From positions 210,138,446-210,170,419 of the forward strand of contig JBOZIK010000001.1 in the NCBI GenBank assembly GCA_051453625.1: a stretch of DNA of 31,974 nucleotides. Direction: 5' to 3'. Each line of letters starts with the position of its first letter. Positions within the stretch are counted from its first letter, which is position 1. Under the pieces are notes generated by a model. That model worked only from the letters and a program-made list of their open reading frames with translations. It had not been told where the DNA came from and made no database searches. The DNA comes from Welwitschia mirabilis (lineage: Eukaryota; Gnetophyta; Gnetopsida; Welwitschiales). Positions 1-10,129 of this stretch are shown here, one piece after another. The position numbers and the translations under genes are program-made.

Positions 1-893
1 AATAAACCAAGCTTTGTCACTTAACTAAGATCAACTTAAACTATAAGGGAGATGTACAATAATGAGATGAAAAAAGAGATTGTATTAATTCAAGTAAAAA
101 TCAAAACAACATCCACTTACAAATCAGAACAACAGCACCTCAATAAGAGGAACACAACTTGACACCAAGGAGACTCCTTGCTACAACATAGGATGGATCT
201 CTCGCCCTTTAAAATTCTGTCACAAGTATCGAGTACAAAAGATGAAAGGGAAATAAAGAAGGATAAGGGTATTTATAAATTTCCAAAAAAAGGATTTAGA
301 GGCAAACCTTAAAGGCAGGAAATAGAAATCCTAATAAACCACATGAGTTATTTGACCTCATTTACAATAGAATCTATTGCTACAGTGTAAAAACAATTGT
401 CGTCTCATATGTTTTCCACACAACATAGGGGATGACACTGCGTTGATGGCTTAGGCAGTGTACCATGTGCTATCATCCGCCTCGTGGGTTGCCTTCGCAT
501 AGTCTTGATGCTGTCATACTATCTATCATCTGGACGATTATGTGGATGATGCCCTATCAAAATGTGCACCATGTGCTACTATCGGCACCGTAGGCTTCTG
601 TCCATTTCAGCAGTCTAGTCGTCCTATGTGTTATGGGAACAACTGTTGGGACGATGATCTTCTTTTATTCTCCTCTCCAAGGTGAATCAGTCTTTGCCTC
701 ATACAGTCCTTCTTCCAATTCTGCAATATCAGAATAGGCTCAAGGAATTGTCAAAAATGCTAGATATCACATGTTTTACTAATCATCTTATCATGCCTTC
801 ATAGCTATCAGTATTGTATTAAAAACCTATATGAATTTCCTAAAAAAATACTCAAAATACACCATCAAATTCTAACAAATTGGCATTACAACA
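1..893 (-). mobile_element. LTR of a minus-strand retroelement, running off the left edge
   Basis: Read on the minus strand, the block starts with TGTTGTAATGCC at 893 and ends the homology of the neighbouring Copia 5' LTR abruptly. The plus strand shows ...TTACAACA followed by CTAAT (894-898), which would be the 5-bp target duplication. A minus-strand TATA-like TATAAATACCC lies near 271-281. CpG dinucleotides are much commoner around 420-650 than in the element to the right. Two imperfect copies of a roughly 35-bp unit containing ACCATGTGCTA occur near 457 and 563, as is common in LTR promoter regions. No coding sequence is visible. The other LTR end and the primer site could not be fixed; a TTGGTGTCAAG string on the minus strand near 158-168 is a weak primer-site candidate. 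Calling this an LTR is inference from the ends and the TATA box. Confidence 0.5.
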
Positions 894-1198
894 CTAATGA
901 AGTTAATTTATTTTTTACTAATATATTACATTTTAGGTAATCAATGAACTTATACCTCATGAATTCATGATCACAAAAGTCCAATCATACTATAGTGAAA
1001 AATTCATTAGAATTTGGACAAGTTGACTCAAGATTTCTACAAAAGTGAAGATGTCTAGAATGAAGACATCTACAAATTCAAGATGTTTTAGACTGAAGTT
1101 CACATATCTAGAGCATAGATGTTAACTATTTATTACACGAGGGTTATAAAATCAATTGGCTACCTTTCAAGCTCAAATAGGAATATTTTCCTCTTCTT

Positions 1199-1205
1199 TA
1201 TAAAG
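1199..1205 (+). promoter_or_regulatory. Candidate LTR TATA box (TATAAAG)
   Basis: TATAAAG sits in the context CTTTATAAAGTATC and is kept in the 3' LTR at 9637-9643 (GTTATAAAGCATC). Conservation between two strongly diverged LTRs and the position roughly mid-LTR fit a U3/R promoter. No transcript evidence is available. Confidence 0.4.
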
Positions 1206-1616
1206 TATCAACATTAAAAATTAAAGAAGAACTTTTAGCACCTTATTGAATCAATTAAAAATATAGATCTTTGAAAGCACGAGTTTAAGGAAACCTTTCA
1301 TGAAGAAATCAAAGGATCTCTTGGCAAGGAGCTTGCATTATTTCATCTCTTGGATTTGGATATTTATTGCAATCATCTTACTCATTTGTACTTTGATGGC
1401 TACAATAACTTCAAAGATCTTAAGTCTTCATCAAAGCATATTCAAGCTTGTTGTTGTATTGCTTTTTGGTTATTCATTCTGAACTATCTTATTATTGAAT
1501 ATTATTATAGAGTCCATTTCTTAAAATATCAAATACTTTATAAGGCAACCCTTATAGGGGTGTGCATTTGCTATTGTACTTTTAGGTGCTTGTTGGATGT
1601 AAGGTTATTGGCTAGT

Positions 1617-1790
1617 GAGAAAACCATTCTTTTCTTGTAAGGAAGAGAGTGTTGCCTTACGAGGAAACTCTCATTATTATAAAGGTTCATGGTGTGCCTA
1701 TGAAAACCACTATTTCCTTGAAGGGAAGAGAGTGCTGACTTACAAGAAAACTCTCATTTATTATAAGATTAATGGTGCACTAAAAAACTA
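1617..1790 (+). repeat. 82-bp tandem repeat in the LTR, about two copies
   Basis: Units beginning GAAAACCA(T/C)T near 1618 and 1699 share GGAAGAGAGTG, AAACTCTCAT and ATTATAA in the same order, at a spacing of about 81-82 bp. A third, fading unit starts near 1780. The 3' LTR shows the same arrangement around 10380-10740, partly hidden by a gap. The repeat is downstream of the TATA box, so it would lie in R/U5. Confidence 0.7.
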
Positions 1791-1982
1791 GTATTTATTG
1801 CAAGTCAAGAATCTCTAGAGGTGTCAGTAGAGTCTACCCTTTGTGTGTGGATGTATCCAAGTTGGAAAACCATATTATTTGGTAATTTTTTTATTATGCA
1901 TTTGTATTTCATTAATTGGTTTTTAATTTTGTTTAGTGGAACTCATTCACCTCTCCCCTTTGAGGTCAAATTGATCCTCAAG

Positions 1983-1996
1983 TGGTATCAAAGTGG
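1983..1996 (+). other. Primer-binding site, initiator-Met tRNA type
   Basis: TGGTATCAAAGTGG begins two bases after the LTR end at 1980. Plant Copia elements typically carry TGGTATCAGAGC here, complementary to the 3' end of initiator methionine tRNA; this copy differs by a few bases. It fixes the LTR boundary and the plus orientation of the element. Confidence 0.8.
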
Positions 1997-2039
1997 GTAC
2001 TTATAAAAATAATTAACTTCCTTGAGTAAACATAGAAGG

Positions 2040-2913
2040 GGTATCATATGTTAGACTTCCACTCTTTAATGGAACTAACTATGCCTATTAAAAGATGAGG
2101 ATGTGGATGTACTTATAGTCTTTTGAGTTTTAGGTATGGCAGAGCATAAAACAAGGATATACAAATCCTATAGAAATCATTACAGATGTTGCAGGAAATA
2201 CTACTCAAATCAAGAAAAAGAAAGACTAGATAGACAAAGAAAAAGGTGCTTTCATGTATGACTCTAAAGCTAAGAATGCCCTTTATTCCACTTTATCCAT
2301 AGAAGAGTTCAATAGAATAGCAATTTTTAAGATTGCATAAGAAATTTTAAATGTTCTAATTGGAATATATAAAGGTACTTCTAGTGTAAAACAATATAAG
2401 ATTCTAGTTTAAACAAACTAATTTGAAAATTTAAAGATGAACCAAGAAGAATATTTCATGAGTACTTTACTAGAGTTGCAAACATTATGAATGCAATACA
2501 TGATATTAGAGAGGATCTTTCAAAATAAAAGGTAATTCAAAAAGTTGTTAGAGCACTAATCCCTAATTACAGGCGTAAGACCATAGCCACGGAAGAATCT
2601 AGAGATTTCAATACCATGAAGATAGAAGAACTACAGATGCACTTACAGCATATGAAATGAACCTTATGCAAGATGAAGCCTTAAAATAAAAATCTATTGC
2701 ACTTAAGGCAAGACAGAATGCAAATCACAGATTAAAAAAAAAAAAGAAAAAATAAGATCATGAATAAGATAATACTCATGATGAATACAAGGAAGTAGCC
2801 TTCATTATGCAAAAAGCAAAAAGACTACTTTCATGCAAGTATAATAGAAGAGATGAGATAAAAAGGTCATCTAGATTTCAAACAAAAGATAAAAGTAAAG
2901 GTAAATCATCTAA
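2040..2913 (+). pseudogene. Copia gag polyprotein (UBN2 type), broken, first copy
   Basis: Translating with frame changes gives an N-terminal stretch reading FNGTNYAY, then YTNPIEI, then KAKNALYSTLS and EEFNRIAI. These are hallmarks of the UBN2/DUF4219 gag domain of plant Copia elements, which forms the particle capsid. In-frame stops occur near 2088 and 2228, among others. The later part covers the RVANIMNAIHDI and KIEELQMHLQHMK segments and a basic Arg/Lys stretch before the gap. From 2238 on, the sequence is repeated after the gap at 3014, about 6% different. It is a remnant and not expressible as one protein. Confidence 0.8.
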
Positions 2914-3013
2914 NNNNNNNNNNNNNNNNNNNNNNNNNNNNNNNNNNNNNNNNNNNNNNNNNNNNNNNNNNNNNNNNNNNNNNNNNNNNNNNNNNNNNNN
3001 NNNNNNNNNNNNN

Positions 3014-3862
3014 AGAAAAAGGTGCTTTCATGTATGACTCTAAAGCTAAGAATGCCCTTTATTCCACTTTATCCATAGAGGAGTTCAATAGAATAGCAAT
3101 TTGTAAGATTACATAAGAAATTTGAAATGTTCTAATTGGAATATATAAAGGTACTTCTAGTGTAAAACAATCTAAGATTCTAGTTTGAACAAACTAATTT
3201 GAAAATTTAAATATGAACCAAGAAGAAATATTTCATGAGTACTTTACTAGAGTTGCAAACATTGTGAATGCAATACATGACATTAGAGAGGATCTTCTAA
3301 AAGAAAAGGTTATTCAAAAAGTTGTTAAAGCACTAACCCATAATTATAGGCGTAAGACCATAGCCATATAAGAATCTAGAGATTTCAACACCATGAAGAT
3401 AGAAGAACTACAAATACACTTACAGCATATGAAATGAACCTTATGCAAGATGAATTCTTAAAAGAAAAATATATTGCACTTAAGGCAAGCCATAACATAA
3501 ATCACAAATTAAAAGAAAAGACAAAAGAAGATCATGAAGAAGATGATACTCATGATGAAGATGAGGAAGTATCCTTCATCATGCAAAGAGCAAAAAGACT
3601 ACTTTCATGTAAGTATAACAGAAGAGATGAGATTAGAAGGTCATATAGATTGCAAACAAAAGATAAAAGTAAAGGTAAATCATCTAATACTTCTTCTCTA
3701 TTAAATGTTTCCAAAATGGAAAGTTGGATATGTGGAGGAAGAGGACATATTGCCTCAAAATGCCCTAGTGCTAATAGATTGTATGAAGATGAACAAGGAA
3801 GAATTCCAAAAATAAAAAATTATTCTTTATTAAATAGGATGAAGACAATAAGGATTTAGAAA
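3014..3862 (+). pseudogene. Copia gag, second copy, with degenerate zinc knuckle
   Basis: This repeats 2238-2913 up to about 3687 and then continues further into gag. The frame is open from 3434 to 3859 (141 codons). It contains an acidic stretch (EEDDTHDEDEEV), a basic patch (SCKYNRRDEIRRS) and a zinc-knuckle relic, WICGGRGHIASKC. In that relic the first cysteine of the usual CX2CX4HX4C is Trp, while C, H and C remain. Known gag proteins use this knuckle to bind RNA. Upstream of 3434 the frame is broken by stops such as the TAA at 3114. Whether two copies truly exist in the genome is doubtful because a 100-N gap separates them. Confidence 0.78.
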
Positions 3863-3900
3863 AAGAAACATCAAATAATGAGAAAATACATCCTTCCTAC

Positions 3901-4304
3901 ATGGCTATAGCCCACACTCAAGATGAAAACAATACTTCAAAAGATGGATGTGATTCAGATACTGAGAATGACATAGGTGTAAATATTCAAAAAATATATA
4001 ATTTAATTTCTAAAGATTTTATTAATTTGCAAAAATTATGTACAAAAATAAAAAATTTACTTAATATTCATGAAAAGACATTTGAACAAGACAAAGGTAC
4101 TTGTAGTAAATTATCCACTAAAAACTTAGCTCTTAAAGCTGAGGTTAGTATACTAACAAGTATTTTAAAGAATGTAAAATAGGAACTTTCAAATTTAAAG
4201 AAAATCATTGAGATATTTACGAAAGGCAAAGAAACCTTAAGTATCATGCTTGAATAAAACAAGAGTCTAAATGACAAGAGTGGCTTGGGATACACTAAGG
4301 CAAC
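3901..4304 (+). pseudogene. Copia gag C-terminal coiled-coil tail, first copy
   Basis: A 93-codon open stretch (3901-4182) is rich in Lys, Leu, Glu and Asn and has heptad-like spacing (LISKDFINLQKL, LALKAEVSILTSIL). After a TAG it continues in frame as ELSNLKKIIEIF and then KSLNDKSGLGYTKA. Long coiled-coil gag tails ending in a KxGLGY motif are familiar in Sirevirus-type plant Copia elements. The sequence from 3934 to the gap is repeated at 4405-4774. Confidence 0.7.
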
Positions 4305-4404
4305 NNNNNNNNNNNNNNNNNNNNNNNNNNNNNNNNNNNNNNNNNNNNNNNNNNNNNNNNNNNNNNNNNNNNNNNNNNNNNNNNNNNNNNNNNNNNNNNN
4401 NNNN

Positions 4405-4774
4405 ACTTCAAAAGATGGATATGATTCAGATACTGAGAATGACACAAGTGTGAATATTCAAGAAAAATATAATTTAATTTCTAAAGATTTTATTAATTTG
4501 CAAAAATTATATACAAAAATAAAAAATTTACTTAATATTCATAAAAATACATTTGAACAAGACAAAGGTACTTGCAATAAATTATCCACTAAAAACTTAG
4601 CTCTTAAAGATGAGGTTAGTATACTAATAAGTATTTTGAAGAATGTAAAATAGGAACTTTCAAATTTAAAGAAAATCATTGAAAGATTTACACAAGGCAA
4701 AGAAACCTTGAATATCATGCTTGGATAAAATAAGAGTCTAAATGACAAGAGTGGCTTGGGACACACTAAGGCAA
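4405..4774 (+). pseudogene. Copia gag coiled-coil tail, second copy
   Basis: It repeats 3934-4304 at about 5% difference, starting exactly at the first base after the 100-N gap. It has the same TAG after ILKNVK and the same KSLNDKSGLG ending. Shared stops indicate that both copies descend from one already dead sequence; they are not two functional genes. An unmerged overlap of two contigs is the simplest reading. Confidence 0.7.
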
Positions 4775-5130
4775 TAACTACTAATTTAACTCCACTATTC
4801 GAAAGGTGGAATTACAAACCAAGGTATGAGAATTTGGCATATACAAATAACATCATTTGCTATCATTATTATTGTGGATGTCATTATCAGTATAGATGTC
4901 TAATAAATTTAAAAATAGATACTACACTAACTATGCCAAGAGGATGATAGATTATTACATCATTTAGTGTAGAATAGATTAAAAAAAAATTGGATACTGA
5001 AAGCTAAACTAGATCTTAAAACTCAAAAGGAGCATGCTTGTCACATTGGTAGTGGATACTCAAGGCACAACAATTATGTTACAAACTAGGGCAATAATGA
5101 TCTGGTTGCCAATAAGATTACAAAATCTTA
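4775..5130 (+). pseudogene. Start of Copia pol: linker and degenerate protease motif
   Basis: After the gag tail, a broken frame gives FERWNYKPRYEN and then a Cys/His-rich stretch (CYHYYCGC). Near 5035-5070 it gives CHIGSGYSRHNN. That matches the plant Copia protease active-site region DSGCSRHM, with the catalytic Asp changed to Gly. Conserved pol domains that normally follow are absent; beyond about 5150 the sequence is non-coding and AT-rich. I am moderately sure of the protease match because it is short. Confidence 0.55.
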
Positions 5131-5391
5131 GGGCACTAAAGGAAATACTAATTTGTACAAAAACTTGAAGATTTAACATTGCCTAATCAACTAAGTAAAT
5201 TAAGTAACATACTTAACATCTTAACTCCATTGCATTTATCTTATGATTTGAGATTATGATTAGACGTATTTGTGTTATTAAAAGTTAAATTATGTTTGTG
5301 ATTATTATCTTCTCTAAATTTTATTACTATGATTATAATAGTGGTTATTTCTTTTTGAAAAATTTAGAACTTTTATTATAGACGTCTTCAG
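5006..5391 (+). repeat. Segment duplicated across a 100-N gap (first copy)
   Basis: Bases 5006-5391 (AAACTAGATCTTAAAACTC ... GACGTCTTCAG) recur at 5492-5878, beginning exactly at the first base after the gap, at a few percent difference. See the finding on gap-flanking duplications. Confidence 0.85.
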
Positions 5392-5491
5392 NNNNNNNNN
5401 NNNNNNNNNNNNNNNNNNNNNNNNNNNNNNNNNNNNNNNNNNNNNNNNNNNNNNNNNNNNNNNNNNNNNNNNNNNNNNNNNNNNNNNNNNN

Positions 5492-5878
5492 AAACTAGAT
5501 CTTAAAACTCAAAAGGAGCATGCGTGTCACATTGGTAGTGAATTCTCAAGGCACAACAATTATGTTACAACCCAATGCAATAATGATCTGGTTGCCAATA
5601 AGATTAAAAAAATCTTAGGGCACTAAAGGAAATACTAATTTGTATAAAAACTTAAAGATTGAACATTGCCTAATCAACTAAGTAAATCAAGTAACATACT
5701 TAACATCTTAACTTCATTGCATTTATATTATGATTTGAGATTATGATTAGATGTATTTGTGTAGTTAAAAGTTAAATTATGTGTGTGATTATTATCTTCT
5801 CTAAATTTTATTACTATGATTACAATAGTGGTTACTTCTTTTTGAAAAATTTAGAACTTCTATTGTAGACGTCTTCAG
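5492..5878 (+). repeat. Segment duplicated across a 100-N gap (second copy)
   Basis: Second copy of 5006-5391, including the protease scrap and the non-coding stretch behind it. Unlike the first copy, it runs on without a break into the AGACRTCT-rich region from 5867. Confidence 0.85.
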
Positions 5879-6122
5879 TCTTGTAGACATCTTTGATAAA
5901 GACATCTTAAAATGTGTAGACATCTTAAAATCATATGTCTTAATTTTTGTAGATGTATTAGAAGGATAGGTATGTCATTTTAAATTTTTAAATTATATGT
6001 CTTAGTTTTGTAGATGTTTTGGTAGTAGGAACATGTATTAAAAATGTTTTAATAATAAATGTCTTAAAGTTTATAGATATCTATTTTCTATGTTTAAGAT
6101 GTCTTGAAATTTGTAAGCATCT
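5867..6122 (+). repeat. Array of decayed AGACGTCT palindromes
   Basis: AGACGTCTT at 5867 is followed by AGACATCTT at 5885, 5900 and 5918, and then by many relatives of the forms ATGTCTTA, AGATGT and AAGATGTCTT to about 6122. The same motif recurs in both LTRs (1048, 1063, 9206, 9241, 9257, 9426, 9459). The variants are what CpG-to-TpG or CpA decay of one ACGT-core palindrome would give. ACGT cores are typical plant bZIP binding sites. A role in element expression is inference. Confidence 0.55.
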
Positions 6123-6689
6123 TAATTGTACTATTATAGAAATGAAAATGCATAAAAATATAGGTTTTTGACCCTTTTTAATAGCCAAAGGAATGATCAA
6201 ATTTTGTTTTCAATTCTCCACTCAACATGTGTTTCCCTTAGATGATTTTCCGAACTTTCTTTTTCTTAGATTTCTTTGGCTAGACATTTTGGATTCTAAG
6301 ACATCTTAACAGTGGGTAAGAATAGAGCATTTTCTTGAACAAATGCATATTTTTTCATATTTTCTTGTATTTTAATTAATATATTATCAGTTTCTAGTTC
6401 TATTTTGTAAAAATATCAAGAAGAAAGGTAGTAGAGACTTCCAGAGGTAAAGAATAAACCACAGAATGAACCAAATCATAGTTTGAACCTTAATTTTGTC
6501 ATGAGGTAGTAGAAAGAAGATTTAGGACATGGTCAAGAAACTCCATTATTGTAAAGAGAAATCTTCTTTTTCAAAAAAGATGCAAGGAATAACTTATAAG
6601 CTACTTTAGTCAACTTGGTTAAGAGATAATTTTTCAACTTATTCAGCCTATTCCTAATCCAGTGATAAGAGAACTTTCTGTAAACATTC

Positions 6690-8275
6690 ATAAAATTAAT
6701 GATAACACTGGTTTATTTTAGACTCAAGTTAGAGGTACTAATTTTGATATTTTTTAAAATTTTATCAATTCATTTCTTGACACAAATCATACTAATGTTC
6801 TGCAGTTTTATAGTAATTCATTTAGAGAAACATTCAGTTATCAAATTGTCAATGTATGTCAGTGTTGGATGAATAATGTATCATTTGGGCATAGTAGAAT
6901 GAATTTTGTTAAAAATATTAAGAGAAATGACATAATTCCTAATGCTCTATTGTTTTTTTTTAATAACATTTTACAACATTCTAGTGAGAGGAGGTAGTTA
7001 CAGCTAGTGCAAACCCATGTAAACTTTCATTGTTTCTTGCTTACTCACAAGGTTTCAGATAGTTTTGGGTTTTATGTTATGTATGGATATCATCTCTTTA
7101 TTTCGCAAGGGAAATACTTTAGGCCATNNNNNNNNNNNNNNNNNNNNNNNNNNNNNNNNNNNNNNNNNNNNNNNNNNNNNNNNNNNNNNNNNNNNNNNNN
7201 NNNNNNNNNNNNNNNNNNNNNNNNNNNACATTCTAGTGAGAGGAGGTAGTTACAGCTATTGCAAACCCATGTAAACTTTCATTGTTTCTTGCTTACTCAC
7301 AGGGTTTTAGATAGATTTGGATTTTGTGTTATGTATGGATATCATCTCTTTATTTCACAAGGAAAAGACTTTAGGTCATCCATGTCTTATTAACCTAATC
7401 ATTAGCAGTGTAGATATCTCAATGCCACAAGTTAATCTTGTTTGTCAAAATAAATCATTAGTAGAATTTANNNNNNNNNNNNNNNNNNNNNNNNNNNNNN
7501 NNNNNNNNNNNNNNGGACTAAAGACAATTGCAAAAATGGCTGGGAAGACTGGAAGAAATCTTCTAAGACTAAAGAAACATAGATCCATAGTAAGTGAAGG
7601 TGAGGCACTAATAGAGAGTTGGGAATCAATGAGGACTCCCATGTAAATAGAGTCAGAGGAGGAGTTAGATGTAGAGGAAGAAGTAGGACCATTACCTCCA
7701 CTTGGCATAGGATATGACTCAAGTAGGATAGTAGATACCAAGTCTTTAGAGGAGTCTTCTGGAAATGAGGCACAGACTCAGGGGAAGTATCGAACTTCTA
7801 TAGAGGCACATGTATAGGAGAATCCATAAGCTCTAGGTCCTTCTCAGCAGAGGCAAGTACCACAGGATATAGAATCTGATAACTTAGATGCTTCACCTCT
7901 TATCTTTCATCATCCCCATGGTAAGATTCTATTCTGCCATCCTACATAGCCACATCATCACTTAGACTCTCTTCACCATCATGTGAACCTTCTACATGTC
8001 TAGTCCCTTTACCATTACCACCTCCTTTACAATTAGAGCCCCTTCAACTAGAACCACTTTCATCCATTCATCTTCCATTCACTTTTGTAGAGACTGCCAC
8101 CATTAATTTTTTTGAGACTTATATCACTCCTCAAACGTATCAAGGTATGAGGAGATAGGTCTTTGAGGGTTCTGATGAGACATCACAGCACTCCTTTAAG
8201 AAGAGACATACACCACCTCCCACTCCATCATCATCATACACACAAGCCCATGTCCACCACCCATGATAGCAATAA
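6690..8275 (+). pseudogene. Possible env-like region 3' of pol (Sirevirus type)
   Basis: A broken coding-like stretch runs through FYSNSFRETFSYQIV, LLTHKVSDSFGFYVMYGY (7045-7098) and GHPCLINLIISSVDI. It then reads a basic segment (GLKTIAKMAGKTGRNLLRLK, 7515-7574) and an acidic Ser/Pro/Glu-rich part, ending near PPPTPSSSYTQAHVHHP. Its position between pol and the polypurine tract, a middle region followed by a low-complexity tail, and its length are like the extra ORF of Sireviruses sometimes called env-like. The similarity is of layout and general character only; I cannot name a conserved motif. Gaps at 7128-7227 and 7471-7514 interrupt it, and 6976-7127 is repeated at 7228-7379. Confidence 0.4.
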
Positions 8276-9025
8276 TAGTAATGAAGAAGATCAAGGTGAG
8301 TAGTATATAAGTGATTTATATCTCAGCGATTAGATCCTTCTCTTAATGTCCAAAAAGGGGAAGAAGTATATGGAAAACCAATGGTGGATCAGTTAAATAC
8401 TTCAGTCAGCTTCTAGGTTGAAAACACTTTGATTGGGTTGGAGCTCTTAATTATGAGATATTAGATTGGATCCATGAGTGTCATCATTTATGTTAATGAT
8501 TCCTCCTTAACATTTTGACATCAATTCATGTTATTTGACATTTTCTTAATATAGCATGCTTGTTATTACATGTATTGTGTTTGGCACATTTGTCATTCTT
8601 ATCTTATGCTTTCATTGGTACACTTTTTCTAATATTCAATACTTTGATTATTTGGTGATTATAATGCTTTTACGTGATGATAATACATTTTTTACTTGTT
8701 CTAATGTTTATTGACTATCATTCTTATGAGCACATCATTTATTAACAATAGATTACTTTTATATACATAGGTAAATAGGAAATACATTGATTTATCATCC
8801 ATTATTGTGTTTTTTGCAAAGTTTCTTAAGTTATTTTGAATATGTCTTATTCTAGTTCTTCAAGTGATACATAGATATATGTGATCCTTTTTTCTTGAAT
8901 TCAAGTGGCACATATCATGATTATTGTAATGAGTTATCATATTTATTTCTCTACAATAAAATCTTCGATTGTAATTGATTAGTTGAGATTACACTAATGA
9001 AATTTATCAAGTTTTTAACATCATC
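8276..9025 (+). other. Non-coding 3' region of Copia element 1
   Basis: AT-rich sequence without an open frame or recognisable repeat, lying between the env-like stretch and the polypurine tract. Sirevirus-type elements usually have such a spacer here. Confidence 0.5.
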
Positions 9026-9039
9026 AAAAACGGGGAGAT
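9026..9039 (+). other. Polypurine tract before the 3' LTR
   Basis: AAAAACGGGGAGAT precedes the 3' LTR. Only one C and the final T break the purine run. In Copia elements this tract primes plus-strand DNA synthesis and marks the first base of the LTR. The wider context, TCATCAAAAACGGGGAG, is a good match to what I recall for Sireviruses. Confidence 0.75.
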
Positions 9040-9636
9040 TGATGTAAAATTTAGTCTTAATGATTCCACTTATCAAAAATTTTATGTCATTGTGTAGATA
9101 TATTATTACAAATAAATTAGACCTTGAAAGGCACTAGATCATGATGGATCTTAAAAGGTAATATTTCACAAAAAGGATCAAATGCTTAACTAAAAAATCA
9201 ATTATTTAAAGATGTCTGAGAAATTGAAGATTTCTTAAGTGAAGACATCTGGAAAAGTGAAGACGTTTTGAATGTGCTGAGCTAGAATAAATAATAGAGT
9301 TAATTTATTTTTAACTAATATCTTACATTTCAGATGAGCTATGAACTTATACCTCACGAATTCATGATCACAAAGGTCCAAGGATACTACAGTGTAAAAT
9401 TCACTAGAATCTAGGCAAATTAACTCAAGACATCTACAAAAGTAAATATGTCTGGAATGAAGATGTCTATAAATTCANNNNNNNNNNNNNNNNNNNNNNN
9501 NNNNNNNNNNNNNNNNNNNNNNNGATTAAAAATAAAGCTATACACCCAAAGCATAGACATTAACTATATGTTACACAATGATTATAGAATTAAATAGCTA
9601 CCTTTCAAGCTTAAATGGTTAAATCTTCCTCATCGT

Positions 9637-9643
9637 TATAAAG
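9637..9643 (+). promoter_or_regulatory. Candidate TATA box in the 3' LTR
   Basis: TATAAAG in the context ATCGTTATAAAGCATCG is the counterpart of 1199-1205 in the 5' LTR. Any function would be as a solo promoter in plant flanking DNA; nothing here shows activity. Confidence 0.35.
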
Positions 9644-9696
9644 CATCGATGTCAAGAATCAAAGAAGAACTTTGGAACTTCATTAAATTAGTCAAA

Positions 9697-9716
9697 ATAT
9701 ATATATATATATATAT
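9697..9716. repeat. (AT)10 microsatellite inside the 3' LTR
   Basis: A pure AT dinucleotide run stands where the 5' LTR reads only AAAAATATAG near 1258, so it expanded after the two LTRs separated. Confidence 0.9.
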
Positions 9717-10100
9717 CTTCAAAAGCATAAGTTAGAGAAACCTCTCATAAAGGAATCAAAGGATACATTAGTAAGGATTTTGTACTGTTTCATCTCTTGG
9801 GTTTCGATCTTCANNNNNNNNNNCCTTATTCATACTCATAATGGCTACAACAACTTTAAGGATCTTAAGTCCTTATCAAAGCATATTCAGGCTTGTTGTT
9901 ATATTATTTTTCAGTTATTCATTATGGACTATCTTATTGTTGAATACTATTACAAAGTCCATTTCTTGAAATATCAAATACTTTGTAACACAACCCATAT
10001 ATGGGTGTGCATTTTCTATTGCTCTTTTAGGAACTTATTAGATGTTAGATCACTGGTTAGCTAAAAAACCATTATTTTCTTGCAAGGGAAAGAGTGTTAC

Positions 10101-10129
10101 TCTAACACCCCAATTTTAATTACCCTAAT
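10101..10129 (+). mobile_element. Left end of an inserted LTR of the TGTAACACCCC family
   Basis: Inside the 3' LTR, the string GAGTGTTAC is followed by TCTAACACCCCAATTTTAAT and then the gap. The second copy of this LTR segment (10411-10430) reads GTGTTACCTTGTGAGG without interruption. The inserted bases resemble the start of the nested element at 13611 (TGTGACACCTTGACTTTAAT), and TG(T/C)AACACCCC is a common LTR start in plants. The candidate target duplication is GTTAC (10096-10100). The remainder lies in or beyond the gap. Confidence 0.6.

Larger units (their letters stand above)
894..1980 (+). repeat. 5' LTR of Copia element 1, left end missing
   Basis: This block aligns with 9290-10919. 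Shared anchors include TTATACCTCA(T/C)GAATTCATGATC near 950 and 9349, and CTCATTCACCTCTCCCC near 1941 and 10881. It ends in CTCA at 1980, directly before a primer-binding site. The 3' LTR has about 250 extra bp at its start (9040-9290) with no counterpart here, so this copy is truncated by the neighbouring element. Short translations inside it have no coding meaning. A TATAAAG at 1199-1205 is conserved in both LTRs. Confidence 0.82.

Noticed and set aside
1300-1640. Hydrophobic short proteins in the 5' LTR, also seen near 9780-10382
   Set aside because: They lie within LTR sequence in two frames at once and are disrupted between copies; hydrophobicity follows from T-rich DNA.
4068-4766. Minus-strand open frames over the gag coiled-coil region
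   Set aside because: They are reverse-strand shadows of Lys/Glu/Leu-rich coding sequence and partly run through Ns.
5880-6122. Repeated AGACATCTT words as a CRISPR-like array
   Set aside because: Words are 8-10 bp, variable and irregularly spaced, and the setting is a plant retroelement.
7445-7773. Two overlapping minus-strand frames, Ser/Leu-rich
   Set aside because: Antisense to the acidic and basic segments of the env-like region, and partly made of Ns.
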